Origin: a virus
DNA: 22,342 bases
Virus record (IMG/VR): IMGVR_UViG_3300013131_000270
Coordinates: 1 to 22,342 of that record
Strand: one strand, 5' to 3'
The notes beneath the pieces are model-generated. The model had not been told where the DNA came from and searched no databases. It worked only from the letters and a program-made list of their open reading frames with translations. This document shows, piece after piece, positions 1-7,041 of this stretch. Each line of letters starts with the position of its first letter. Position 1 is the stretch's first letter. The position numbers were made by a program, and so were the translations under genes.

Positions 1-428
1 AAATGGTCAAGCGCCACCTGAAGCTGCGTTACGTCCGCTACGTCGACGACATGGTAATGGTCCACTCCGACCCCAAGGTGCTGCTGGCCGCCACTGACGC
101 GATACGGGCGCACCTGGCCGGCCTCGGCCTGCGCCTGGCTGAGAGCAAGACCTTCGTGGCGCCGGTCGAGAAGGGCGTCGATTTCGTCGGCCACGTCATT
201 CGCCCGCATCGGCGCTCCGCCCGGCCGAAGACCCACCGCGTCGCCCTGGCGCGGATCTCCACCATGCCGAAGGCCGCGGTACCCGACAGCGCCACGTCCT
301 ATCTCGGCCTGTTCCGCCATTCCGGCAGCCGCGCGCAGATCTCCGCCATCGGCCGTGTCGCTGTTCGGCGTGGGTTCCGGGTGGACCGGGATCTGACCAA
401 GATAACCATCAAGCCCAGGAGAGGCGCC
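1..428 (+). CDS. Reverse transcriptase, C-terminal part (5' end outside window)
   Basis: This is the end of an RNA-directed DNA polymerase whose start lies before the window. The reading frame has its first full codon at base 3. The catalytic motif YVDD is encoded at 39-50 (context RYVDDMVMVHSDP). It is followed by the thumb-side block GVDFVGHVIRPHRR and then SYLGLFRHSGS. That order is typical of phage and chromosomal RTs related to diversity-generating retroelement enzymes. The QG/SQ motif that separates DGR from other RTs would lie upstream and cannot be seen. There is no stop codon after the RT domain: the frame continues straight into gemA and ends at 878, so the true product may be an RT-GemA fusion. 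No template/variable repeat pair is visible in the window. RT identity is firm; DGR assignment is inference. Confidence 0.8.
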
Positions 429-878
429 ATGAGCAGCCGCAACCCCATGCTGGCCAAGGTCCATATCGCCAAGAAGGAACTGGGCCTCGACGACGAGACC
501 TATCGCGACATCCTGGTGCGGGTCACCGGCAAGAGCAGCTCGGCCGGCCTGTCCGACCGCCAGCTCGACGCCGTGCTGGCCGAGTTCAAGCGCCTGGGAT
601 GGAAGCCCAAGAAGTCGGCGGCGCCGCACCGCCCGGCCTCCGCCAAGCCGCACGTCCGCAAGGTGTTCGCCATCTGGGAGGACATTTGCCGCCAGGGCAT
701 CCCCGTCATCGCCAACCGGGCCGGCCTCTCCGCCTTCGTCCAGCGCATGACGAAGACCGAGCAGCGGCCCGCCGGCCTGTCCGACCCCGAATGGCTGTCG
801 CCCGCCGAGGCCAACCGCGTCATCGAGGGCCTGAAGGCGTGGCGCGCCCGCGAGCTGGCCAAGCGAGGGCGGCAATGA
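429..878 (+). CDS. gemA: GemA-like (Mu gp16 / DUF1018) early regulatory protein
   Basis: This 149-residue protein matches the GemA/DUF1018 family of Mu-like phages. The N-terminus MSSRNPMLAKVHIAKKELGL and the following DDETYRD, LSDRQLDAVLAEFKRLGW and WLSPAEANRVIEGLK segments are characteristic. In Mu, GemA modulates host gene expression early in infection. The start at 429 is chosen because a good Shine-Dalgarno (AGGAG, 417-421) lies 7 bases upstream and because family members begin at this point. The same frame is open upstream through the reverse transcriptase, so the protein may be made both as a free form and as the tail of an RT fusion. Its stop overlaps the next start (ATGA, 875-878), indicating translational coupling. 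Confidence 0.85.
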   Translation: MSSRNPMLAKVHIAKKELGLDDETYRDILVRVTGKSSSAGLSDRQLDAVLAEFKRLGWKPKKSAAPHRPASAKPHVRKVFAIWEDICRQGIPVIANRAGLSAFVQRMTKTEQRPAGLSDPEWLSPAEANRVIEGLKAWRARELAKRGRQ

Positions 879-1060
879 GGGGGCCGGGCAAGGGCTGCAA
901 GCGCAAGGGTGACGTCGCCACCACCCAGATTGTCGTTCGGTTCGACGACGACACCTTCGCGCAGATCCGGGAGCGTGCTCTCGCCGACGAGACCAGCATC
1001 GCGGAACAGATCCGCACCCTGGTCGAGTGGGGACTGGAAGCGGAGCGGCAATCACAATGA
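875..1060 (+). CDS. Small ribbon-helix-helix DNA-binding protein
   Basis: This 61-residue basic-to-acidic protein has a lysine/arginine-rich N-terminus (MRGPGKGCKRKGD). A predicted beta strand (TQIVVRF) and two helices (DDTFAQIRERALADE and SIAEQIRTLVEWGLEAE) follow. That is the Arc/MetJ ribbon-helix-helix pattern, in which the strand would contact the DNA major groove as a dimer. It overlaps gemA by four bases and the activator gene by four bases, so it belongs to one tightly coupled early operon. It probably represses or tunes phage transcription. Its target is unknown; the dyad motifs at 1536, 9106 and 20599 are one possibility, although the Mor-like protein is the more natural candidate. 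Confidence 0.7.
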   Translation: MRGPGKGCKRKGDVATTQIVVRFDDDTFAQIRERALADETSIAEQIRTLVEWGLEAERQSQ

Positions 1061-1464
1061 CCGAGATCGTCCTCGATGGCGTGCTGGGAGAGATCCAGGC
1101 GGTAGCGGGCCTCGCCGCCTCCCTGCAGATCTGCGCCGTCAAGGGCGGCGGCCCGGCCTATTTCTGCTCGGAGGAGCGGCTGACCGAGGACAACTGGCTT
1201 GTGCAGGCGGTGGGCTGGGAGGCGGCGCGGCTGCTGGCCCGCGAGTTCGGCGGCCGGGCCAACCCTCAGCTCAAGATCCCGCTCGGCCCCGCCGGGTCGC
1301 GGCGCAAGCAGTGGGCCGCGATCCGCAAGATGCTGGCCGAGGGCAAGTCAGCCATCGAGATCGCCCGCACCCTGGGTGTGGACGAAAAGACGGTGCGTCG
1401 CCACCGCACCGGCAAGAGCGGCAAGAACCGCCCTTCCGACCCGCGCCAGGGGTCGTTCCTGTAG
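1057..1464 (+). CDS. Mor/C-family middle/late transcription activator
   Basis: This 135-residue protein fits the Mor transcription activator family of Mu-like phages. Its C-terminal half has the family order: AARLLAREFGG, then a short strand with a proline (LKIPLGPAG), then a helix-turn-helix (AEGKSAIEIARTLGVDEKTV, with RRHRTG after it). The N-terminal half would be the dimerisation domain. In Mu, Mor and C bind dyad-symmetric sites and recruit host sigma-70 polymerase to middle and late promoters. The start at 1057 (ATG overlapping the previous TGA) gives the tight spacing seen across this operon; a GTG-type start at 1027 would overlap much more. The first copy of the conserved dyad motif lies 72 bases after its stop, so it is the leading candidate to bind all three copies. 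Confidence 0.8.
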   Translation: MTEIVLDGVLGEIQAVAGLAASLQICAVKGGGPAYFCSEERLTEDNWLVQAVGWEAARLLAREFGGRANPQLKIPLGPAGSRRKQWAAIRKMLAEGKSAIEIARTLGVDEKTVRRHRTGKSGKNRPSDPRQGSFL

Positions 1465-1535
1465 GGGACTTGACCGCAGCCTCGGTTCCCCCGATCCTCT
1501 CAACACCGTTCCATACATCCCCTGAAGGTCCGCGA

Positions 1536-1557
1536 CGGGCATTTGCCCGGATAAAAA
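1536..1557 (+). promoter_or_regulatory. Conserved dyad promoter motif, copy 1 (lysis/packaging block)
   Basis: The site reads CGGGCATTTGCCCG (1536-1549), a perfect 6-bp inverted repeat around a 2-base centre. One base later comes ATAAAA (1551-1556). Two other intergenic sites share the same arrangement (9106 and 20599). It lies 53 bases before the endolysin start, in the only gap between the activator gene and the lysis/packaging genes. I infer that it is a phage late promoter or its activator binding site; ATAAAA may be the -10 element. Confidence 0.7.
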
Positions 1558-1577
1558 CCCGCACGCGGACACGGCAC

Positions 1578-1604
1578 CTTCGCTGGAGATTTCCACCAGC
1601 GAGG
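1578..1604 (+). promoter_or_regulatory. 5'-leader hairpin covering the endolysin ribosome binding site
   Basis: CTTCGCTGG (1578-1586) can pair with CCAGCGAGG (1596-1604), giving nine pairs with one G-U and a 9-base loop. The 3' arm includes the likely Shine-Dalgarno GAGGG (1601-1605) for the ATG at 1610. Such a structure could delay translation of the lysis gene. The pairing is seen in the sequence; the regulatory role is inference. Confidence 0.4.
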
Positions 1605-1609
1605 GCCAC

Positions 1610-2029
1610 ATGTCGGACGCCACCAGAGCCCCATACACCTTCTCCCAGCGGTCGCTCGACCGCCTCGCCAACTGCGACGAGCGGCTGCGGCGGGTGATGA
1701 CGGCCGCCCTGGAGGGTGCGCCGTCCGACTTCACCATCCTGTGCGGCCACCGCACCGAAGCCGAGCAGGCCGCCGCGTGCGCCGCCGGCAACAGCAAGAC
1801 CCCCTGGCCCAAGTCCAAGCACAACTGCCTGCCGGCGCGGGCGGTGGACGTGGCCCCCTATCCCATCGACTGGAAGGACACCGAGCGGTTCCACCGGCTG
1901 GCCCAGCACATCATGGAGGTGGCGGCCGAGATGGGGGTGCGGCTGCGCTGGGGCGGCGACTTCAACATGAACGGCAAGGCCGACGACAAGTTCGTCGACA
2001 TGCCGCATTTCGAGCTGCTGGAGGGCTGA
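1610..2029 (+). CDS. M15-family peptidase endolysin (L-alanyl-D-glutamate peptidase type)
   Basis: This 139-residue protein is a cell-wall-degrading phage endolysin of the zinc peptidase M15 family. Visible motifs are the arginine-containing GHRTEAEQ segment, the first zinc ligands in SKHNCLPARAVDVAPYP (His and Asp), and the final ligand in DMPHFEL. The WGGDFNMNG segment is also typical. Length matches compact phage M15 endolysins. There is no signal peptide, so export to the periplasm would depend on a holin, consistent with the membrane proteins encoded next. It opens the lysis block directly after the dyad promoter motif, and its ribosome binding site is GAGGG at 1601-1605. Confidence 0.88.
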   Translation: MSDATRAPYTFSQRSLDRLANCDERLRRVMTAALEGAPSDFTILCGHRTEAEQAAACAAGNSKTPWPKSKHNCLPARAVDVAPYPIDWKDTERFHRLAQHIMEVAAEMGVRLRWGGDFNMNGKADDKFVDMPHFELLEG

Positions 2030-2031
2030 CC

Positions 2032-2307
2032 ATGTCCGCCATCCTTATCCGTCACGCCTGGATCTTGGCCGCGCTGCTCGTCATCGCGGTGGGAAGCCTG
2101 GGCTATTTCGTGCCGCGTGCCGGCGCCGTCACCGCCGCCCTGCTGGCGGGTCTCGGCTTCACCATCCTCGGTGCCGGGTGGTGGATCGGGCGCAACGCCA
2201 GTCTCGACAGCAGCGAGGGCTTCACCGCCCTGGCCATGATCGTCGTGGCGGGCGGCCTGATCGTCCTCGGTGCGGTGGCGGGCGTCGCCGCCTGGATCGG
2301 CTGGTGA
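2032..2307 (+). CDS. Small three-helix membrane protein, candidate holin/lysis protein
   Basis: This 91-residue protein starts two bases after the endolysin stop. It is almost entirely hydrophobic, with three likely membrane segments: around residues 9-27 (ILAALLVIAVGSLGYFV), 33-52 (TAALLAGLGFTILGAGWWIG) and 64-90 (ALAMIVVAGGLIVLGAVAG). A charged stretch (RNASLDSSE) separates the last two. I do not recognise a specific family. Size, topology and position between an endolysin and a second membrane protein suggest a holin or holin partner. It overlaps no neighbour and is followed by a seven-base gap. Confidence 0.65.
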   Translation: MSAILIRHAWILAALLVIAVGSLGYFVPRAGAVTAALLAGLGFTILGAGWWIGRNASLDSSEGFTALAMIVVAGGLIVLGAVAGVAAWIGW

Positions 2308-2314
2308 GGTGACC

Positions 2315-2842
2315 ATGGACCCGATTAGCGCAGCCCTGGGCCTCGTTTCGTTCGCCGCTCCCTATGTGGGGAAGTGGCTGTTCGGCGACGAGGGCAAACA
2401 GGTCGCCAAGCAGGTGGTCGACACCGCCCAGAAGATCACCGGCACCAGCACGCCCGAAGCCGCCGAGGCGGCGATCCGCGCCAACCCCGAGCTGCTGGCC
2501 CAGTTCCAGACCCATCTGGCCAGCATCAACGCCGACCTGGAGAAGGCGTATCTGGCCGACCGCCAGAGTGCCCGCGCCCGTGACGTGGAACTGGCCAAGG
2601 CCGGGCGGAGCAACCATCGAGCCGACCTGATGGTCGGCGCCGTGGTCGTCGGCCTGATCGCCTGCATCGGCGTGCTCGCCTTCTACCGCCAGAGCGTGCC
2701 CGGCGAGGTGGTCGGCATCCTGTCCACCATCGCCGGCATCTTCGGTTCCTGCCTCAAGGATGCGTTCGCCTTCGAGTTCGGCAGTTCGCGCGGGAGCAAG
2801 GAAAAGGACGATCTGCTGGCCAAGGCTCTGGGGGGAAAGTGA
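2315..2842 (+). CDS. Holin-like membrane protein (GTA_holin_3TM type)
   Basis: This 175-residue protein resembles the 3TM holin family known from gene transfer agents and alphaproteobacterial prophages. It has an N-terminal segment with FAAPYVGKWLFGDEG, a helical soluble region (VAKQVVDTAQKITGTSTPEA and NPELLAQFQTHLASINADLE), and two C-terminal membrane helices (LMVGAVVVGLIACIGVLAFY and VVGILSTIAGIFGSCLKDAF). Residue-level order fits that family's usual length. It would permit endolysin release or host membrane permeabilisation. It is coupled to the next gene by a GTGATG overlap at 2839-2844. The start at 2315 follows GAGGTGACC, an acceptable ribosome binding site. Confidence 0.75.
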   Translation: MDPISAALGLVSFAAPYVGKWLFGDEGKQVAKQVVDTAQKITGTSTPEAAEAAIRANPELLAQFQTHLASINADLEKAYLADRQSARARDVELAKAGRSNHRADLMVGAVVVGLIACIGVLAFYRQSVPGEVVGILSTIAGIFGSCLKDAFAFEFGSSRGSKEKDDLLAKALGGK

Positions 2843-3195
2843 TGGACGTCGCACTCACCGATATCAAGGACATGGCCGCCGTGGTCGCCGGTGTCGGCGG
2901 CCTGGTCGCCTCGGCGGTGCTGTGGCGGCTCAAGGGGGAGTTCGCCACCAAAGCCGACATGAAGGCCACCCAGGACCGCCTGGACGAGGTCGAGACCGAC
3001 GTCGCCGAGATCAAGGTCCGCATGACCACGCTGCCCGACCACGAGGACATGACCGAGCTGAAGACCCGGCTGGCCAGCGTCGAGGGCAGTGTCCGCGTCG
3101 TCTCCACCGAATTGGCCGGCCTGCGGGAAGTGATGGAGCGCATCGAGCGCCCCCTCAACCTGCTGGTCGAGCACCACATGAAGGGGGATCGGTGA
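2842..3195 (+). CDS. DUF2730-like small membrane/coiled-coil protein
   Basis: This 117-residue protein has one N-terminal membrane segment (AAVVAGVGGLVASAVLWRL) followed by a long heptad-patterned helix (FATKADMKATQDRLDEVETD and on to VSTELAGLREVMERIERPL). This matches the DUF2730 proteins found in Mu-like phages between lysis and packaging genes. Their function is not established; a link to lysis or head assembly is possible. The ATG at 2842 overlaps the holin stop. Another protein of similar design is encoded at 15401. Confidence 0.7.
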   Translation: MDVALTDIKDMAAVVAGVGGLVASAVLWRLKGEFATKADMKATQDRLDEVETDVAEIKVRMTTLPDHEDMTELKTRLASVEGSVRVVSTELAGLREVMERIERPLNLLVEHHMKGDR

Positions 3196-3494
3196 TGAGC
3201 TTCCGCGACGACTGGATCGCCTCGCGCCGGCTGTTCGTGCTGCGGCTGCTAGTCGAGGTCGGCGGCGAGGCCAACGAGGGCGTCATCTACAAGGCGATCA
3301 CCAAGGGCGGCTTCGCCCAGGACAGCCGCGACGACCTGCGCCAGGATCTCGATCATCTGAAGAAGACCGGCTGCACCACCGAGGAATGGCTCAACGACAG
3401 CCTGCGGGTGGTGAAGGTGACCGAACGCGGCGAAGACGCCGCCTATGGCCGCGTCGACGTCGCCGGGGTCGAACGCTCGCGCTGGGACCGCTGA
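3195..3494 (+). CDS. Mu gp26-like phage protein (VpaChn25_0724-type)
   Basis: This 99-residue protein has a winged-helix-like pattern: RRLFVLRLLVEVGGEANEGV, then YKAITKGGFAQDSRDDLRQD, then LDHLKKTGC, and a C-terminal strand-rich part LRVVKVTERGEDAAYGRV. Short proteins of this type are regularly found before the terminase genes of Mu-like phages. The fold would be a small DNA-binding domain, but its role is unknown. The start at 3195 overlaps the previous stop by one base (TGATG). The next gene begins four bases after its stop. Confidence 0.65.
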   Translation: MSFRDDWIASRRLFVLRLLVEVGGEANEGVIYKAITKGGFAQDSRDDLRQDLDHLKKTGCTTEEWLNDSLRVVKVTERGEDAAYGRVDVAGVERSRWDR

Positions 3495-3498
3495 CGCT

Positions 3499-4047
3499 AT
3501 GGTCAAGCCATCCAGCATCGACCGGCTGCCCCAGGAAGTCCGCGACGAGATCGGCAAGCTGCGCCGTCAGGGCCGCACCATTGACGAAATCCTGGGCAAG
3601 CTGCGCGAGCTGCTGCCCGAGGATCAACAGCCATCGCGCTCGGCGCTGGGACGTCATGTCAAGAGGGTCGAGGTTCTGGCCGAGCGGATCAAGGTCGCCG
3701 ACGCCATGGCGGATCGCCTGGTCGGAGACCTGAAGGACGATGGCGGCGACAAGATCATGCGCGCCAACGCGCGGCTCTTGGGCAGTGCCGTCTTCGACCT
3801 GCTGTCGGCCGTCGAGGACGGCGAGGCGGTGACGCTCGACCCCAAGGACGCGAAGGCGCTGTCCGAGGCGCTGCGCAACATCTCGACCGCGCAGAAGAAC
3901 CATGCCGAGTTCGCCTCCCAGATCCGCGCCGCCGCCCGCAAGGAAGCGGAAGAGGAGATGCGTCGCAAGCTGGACGAGGCTTCGGCCAAGGGCGGCTTCG
4001 ACGCCGAGGCGGCGGAGGAGGCCCGGCGCATCCTCGGGTTCGGCTGA
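3499..4047 (+). CDS. DUF3486 protein (Mu gp27-like), probable terminase small subunit
   Basis: This 182-residue protein belongs to the DUF3486/Mu gp27 family. It has an N-terminal helix-turn-helix-like region (SIDRLPQEVRDEIGKLRRQG, then TIDEILGKLRELL and SRSALGRHVKRV). A central helical domain with LDPKDAKALSEALRNISTAQ and a basic/acidic C-terminal helix (RKEAEEEMRRKLDEASAKG) follow. The gene lies directly before the large terminase, and DNA recognition for packaging is the accepted inference for this family. I chose the ATG at 3499 because homologues start near the SIDRLP motif; an ATG at 3445 would overlap the previous gene by 50 bases. Confidence 0.78.
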   Translation: MVKPSSIDRLPQEVRDEIGKLRRQGRTIDEILGKLRELLPEDQQPSRSALGRHVKRVEVLAERIKVADAMADRLVGDLKDDGGDKIMRANARLLGSAVFDLLSAVEDGEAVTLDPKDAKALSEALRNISTAQKNHAEFASQIRAAARKEAEEEMRRKLDEASAKGGFDAEAAEEARRILGFG

Positions 4048-5528
4048 TGGCCGACGAGACCGCTCCCCTCATCAACTTCCTGCCCTATCAGCGGCGCTGG
4101 CTGGAGGACAAGGCCCGCTTCAAGATCGGGATGTTCTCGCGCCAGTCGGGCAAGACCTTCACCACCTGCGCCGAGATCGTCGACGACTGCATCCAGGCCG
4201 AGATCAAGGGGCAGCGGATGCGGTGGGTGATCCTGTCGCGCGGCGAGCGCCAAGCCGCCGAGGCGATGGACGAGGCCATCAAGCCGTTCTGCAAGGCGTT
4301 CTATTCGGTCTATGAGAGCCTGCTGAGAGGCAAGCGGGCGCCCGAGTTCTCGACCGAGGAATTCGTCGTCGCCCAGGCGGACGGCCCGCCGGTGATCTAC
4401 AAGGCGCTGGAGGTGCGGTTCCCCTCGGGATCGCGCATCACGGCGTTGCCGGCCAACCCCGACACAGCGCGCGGCTATTCCGCCAACGTCTTCCTCGACG
4501 AGTTCGCCTTCCACAAGGACAGCAGGGCGATCTGGAAGGCGCTGTTCCCGGTGATCTCCAAGGCCGGCCTGCGCCTGCGCATCACGTCCACGCCCAACGG
4601 CAAGGACAACAAGTTCTACGAGTTGTGGACGGCCCGGGCGGCTTCGCCGCCGAACTCAAACAATAGCGCGCAAGGCGCGCGGGACGAGACCTGGAGCCGG
4701 CACGAGGTTTCCATCCATCAGGCGGTGGCCCAGGGCCTCGACCGCAACATCGACGAGCTGCGCTCCGCCCTCAACGACGAGGACGCCTGGGCGCAGGAAT
4801 ACGAGCTGCAGTTCCTGGAAGAGGCGTCGGCCTGGCTGTCCTACGACCTGATCATGGCCTGCGAGCACACGGACGCCGGCCGTCCCGAGTTGTACCAGGG
4901 CGGCGACGTCTACATCGGCAACGACATCGCCCGGCGCCGCGACCTATGGGTCGCCTGGGTGTGGGAGATGGTCGGCGACGTGCTGTGGACGCGCGAGATC
5001 GTCGAGGCCAAGGGGATCAGCTTCGCCGAGCAGGACGCCATCCTGGACGAGCTGGAACGCCGGTATCGGATGCGCCGGGTGGCGATGGATCAGACCGGCA
5101 TGGGCGAGAAGCCGGTCGAGGACGCGCAGCGCCGCTACGGCGCCCACCGGGTCGAGGGCGTGCTGCTGACCGGCGCCACCCCCTTGAACGTCGCCACCTT
5201 CGCCCGCCAAGCATTCGAGGACCGCCGCGTCCGCATCCCCGCCGGCAACGTCGTGTTGCGGGCCGACCTGCACAAGATCAAGAAGGTGGTCGGCGCCACC
5301 GGCGCGCCCCGCCTGGTCGCCGACCGCGACGGCGATGGCCACGCCGACCGCGCCTGGGCCTGCTTCCTCGGCATCGCCTCGGCCGACAGCGGCATCCAGC
5401 CGCCGGCCGGCGCCTCGGTCGAAGCCGACGAGGACACCTATCGCCCCGACCGTCCAGGCCCGCAGGCGGCCCTGCTTGGCCGGCCTAATTTCGGCATCAG
5501 CAAAGGAGGCCCGCGATGGGCAAGATGA
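4047..5528 (+). CDS. Terminase large subunit (Mu gp28-like)
   Basis: This 493-residue protein is the DNA-packaging motor and nuclease. The ATPase part shows Walker A SRQSGKT (residues 31-37), Walker B VFLDEF (148-153) and the coupling motif TSTPNGK (180-186). The nuclease part begins near residue 288 with VYIGNDIARRRDLW; a second acidic block is VAMDQTGMGEKPVEDA. Residues about 198-212 (AASPPNSNNSAQGAR) have an odd composition. They look inserted between YELWTAR and DETWSRHEV, which I would expect to be close together in relatives; the DNA there is one of the twin-hairpin repeats. The start overlaps the previous stop by one base (TGATG), and the 3' end overlaps the portal gene by 13 bases. 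Confidence 0.9.
   Translation: MADETAPLINFLPYQRRWLEDKARFKIGMFSRQSGKTFTTCAEIVDDCIQAEIKGQRMRWVILSRGERQAAEAMDEAIKPFCKAFYSVYESLLRGKRAPEFSTEEFVVAQADGPPVIYKALEVRFPSGSRITALPANPDTARGYSANVFLDEFAFHKDSRAIWKALFPVISKAGLRLRITSTPNGKDNKFYELWTARAASPPNSNNSAQGARDETWSRHEVSIHQAVAQGLDRNIDELRSALNDEDAWAQEYELQFLEEASAWLSYDLIMACEHTDAGRPELYQGGDVYIGNDIARRRDLWVAWVWEMVGDVLWTREIVEAKGISFAEQDAILDELERRYRMRRVAMDQTGMGEKPVEDAQRRYGAHRVEGVLLTGATPLNVATFARQAFEDRRVRIPAGNVVLRADLHKIKKVVGATGAPRLVADRDGDGHADRAWACFLGIASADSGIQPPAGASVEADEDTYRPDRPGPQAALLGRPNFGISKGGPRWAR
4637..4680 (+). repeat. Twin-hairpin palindromic element, copy A (inside terminase gene)
   Basis: The first hairpin is GGCGGC-TTC-GCCGCC (4637-4651). A 14-base A-rich linker ending ACAATA follows, then GCGCGC-AAG-GCGCGC (4666-4680). 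It encodes the odd stretch at terminase residues 198-212. Its linker and second stem resemble copy B (7348). Copies in the same architecture lie at 7348, 8849, 9507 and 16391. Confidence 0.55.
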
Positions 5529-7039
5529 GCCTGTGGCGGCGCGCGGGGGCCGCCCTGTCGGTCCTGTGGCGCGGCATGGAGCCGGCCGCCGAGCCGAAGG
5601 ACCGCCCGGGGGCGTTCCGCGAGGCGGTGGGCGTGTCCATCGACGCCGACGAGGCCGATTGGCGTCCGCTGACCGGCGACGAGCGGCGCGACCTGTCGCC
5701 CCTGTCCAAGGCGCGGATGCGCGAGATCGCCTATTACCTCTGGCGGGCCAACCCGCTGGGCAACCGCACCGTCGAGCTGCCGCTGGCCTATCTGCTGGCC
5801 GAGGGCATCAAGCTGGTGGTCGAGGACGAGGCTGCGCAGGGCTGGCTCGACGCCTTCTGGCGCGACCCCATCAACAAGATGGGGACCAACCTGCCCAAGA
5901 TGATGCGCGAGCTGGCCATGTACGGCGAGCAGTGCTGGCCCACCTTCGTCAACGAGATCTCGGGCGCGGTGCGCCTGGGCTATCTTGATCCCGGCATGAT
6001 CGCCACGGTGTTGCGCGATCCCGACAACGGCCGCCAGCCCATCGGCGTGGTGACCAGGCGGGACGCCAAGGGGCGGGTGAAGAAATACCGGGTGATCGTC
6101 AACGGCATCGACGACGAGCTGTTCTCGAAGCGCACCCGCGAGATCCGCGCCAACGACTTCCGCGATGGGGAGTGCTTCTACTTCACGGTCAACGACCTGC
6201 AGAATGGCGACGGCCATTCCGATCTGCTGCCGCTTTCGGACTGGATCGACGGCTACGACCAGTTCCTGTTCGGCGAACTGGAGCGCACGCTGTCATCGCG
6301 TGCCTTCGTGTGGGATGTGACGCTGAAGGGGGCGACACCGGAAGAGGTCAACGCCCGCGCGGGCAAAATCACCCCGCCCAAGCCGGCCAGCGTGCGAGTC
6401 CACAACGACAGCGAAATCTGGGACACCGTCTCCGCCGATCTGAAGGCGTCGGACAGCACCGAGATCGGGCGGCTGTTCCGCAACCACGTCCTGGGCGGCG
6501 GCACCATCCCCGAGCACTGGTACGGCGGCGGCAGCGACGTCAACCGCTCGACCGGCGACAGCATGTCCGAGCCCACCTTCAAGATATTCTCGATGCGCCA
6601 GCAGGTCATCAAGGCGATCCTGGAGGAGATCGGCACCTATGTGGTGCGCAGCCGCCTGCTGGCCGAAAGCGGCAAGGAACCCGATCCTGCCGACGCGGCC
6701 TACCACGTCAAGGCCGAGTTCCCCGAGATGGTGGCGCGGGACACCACCCGCTATGCCAGCGCCCTGCAGCAGGTGGTGGCCGCCGCCGTGGGAGCCTCCG
6801 ACCGGGGCCTGATCACCGAAGAGCTGGCGGTGCGGCTTATCCAGAGCGTCGCCTCGCGTCTGGGCGTGGACTTCGACGCCAAGGCCGAGCTGGAGGCGGC
6901 CCGACAGGAGGCCGAGACCAAGTCCGAGCGCGACCTGTTCGCCGATCCGCCGCCGCCCCTTGGCAAGCAGGCCCAGGCCAGCAGGGCGGGTGCCGGAGCC
7001 GCCGAGCAGCCCGAGGATAATGGCCAAGCCGGGGCCTGA
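5516..7039 (+). CDS. Phage portal protein
   Basis: This 507-residue protein follows the terminase and precedes MuF, the position of the portal, the dodecameric DNA channel of the head. It has the portal-type N-terminal segment YYLWRANPLGNRTVELPLAY and a central mixed region with ECFYFTVNDLQNGDGHSDL. It then has a helical stem/wing region ending in STGDSMSEPTFKIFSMRQQV, which resembles portal C-terminal domains. The tail after residue 460 is glutamate- and alanine-rich. The start at 5516 is supported by a strong ribosome binding site AAAGGAGG (5502-5509). I see no clear DUF935 signature, so it may be a portal family different from Mu gp29 despite the Mu-like neighbours. Confidence 0.85.
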   Translation: MGKMSLWRRAGAALSVLWRGMEPAAEPKDRPGAFREAVGVSIDADEADWRPLTGDERRDLSPLSKARMREIAYYLWRANPLGNRTVELPLAYLLAEGIKLVVEDEAAQGWLDAFWRDPINKMGTNLPKMMRELAMYGEQCWPTFVNEISGAVRLGYLDPGMIATVLRDPDNGRQPIGVVTRRDAKGRVKKYRVIVNGIDDELFSKRTREIRANDFRDGECFYFTVNDLQNGDGHSDLLPLSDWIDGYDQFLFGELERTLSSRAFVWDVTLKGATPEEVNARAGKITPPKPASVRVHNDSEIWDTVSADLKASDSTEIGRLFRNHVLGGGTIPEHWYGGGSDVNRSTGDSMSEPTFKIFSMRQQVIKAILEEIGTYVVRSRLLAESGKEPDPADAAYHVKAEFPEMVARDTTRYASALQQVVAAAVGASDRGLITEELAVRLIQSVASRLGVDFDAKAELEAARQEAETKSERDLFADPPPPLGKQAQASRAGAGAAEQPEDNGQAGA

Positions 7040-7041
7040 TC

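Noticed and set aside
1465-1609. Possible template repeat for a diversity-generating retroelement near the RT
   Set aside because: No matching variable copy is found elsewhere in the window, and the stretch is explained by the promoter motif and the leader hairpin.
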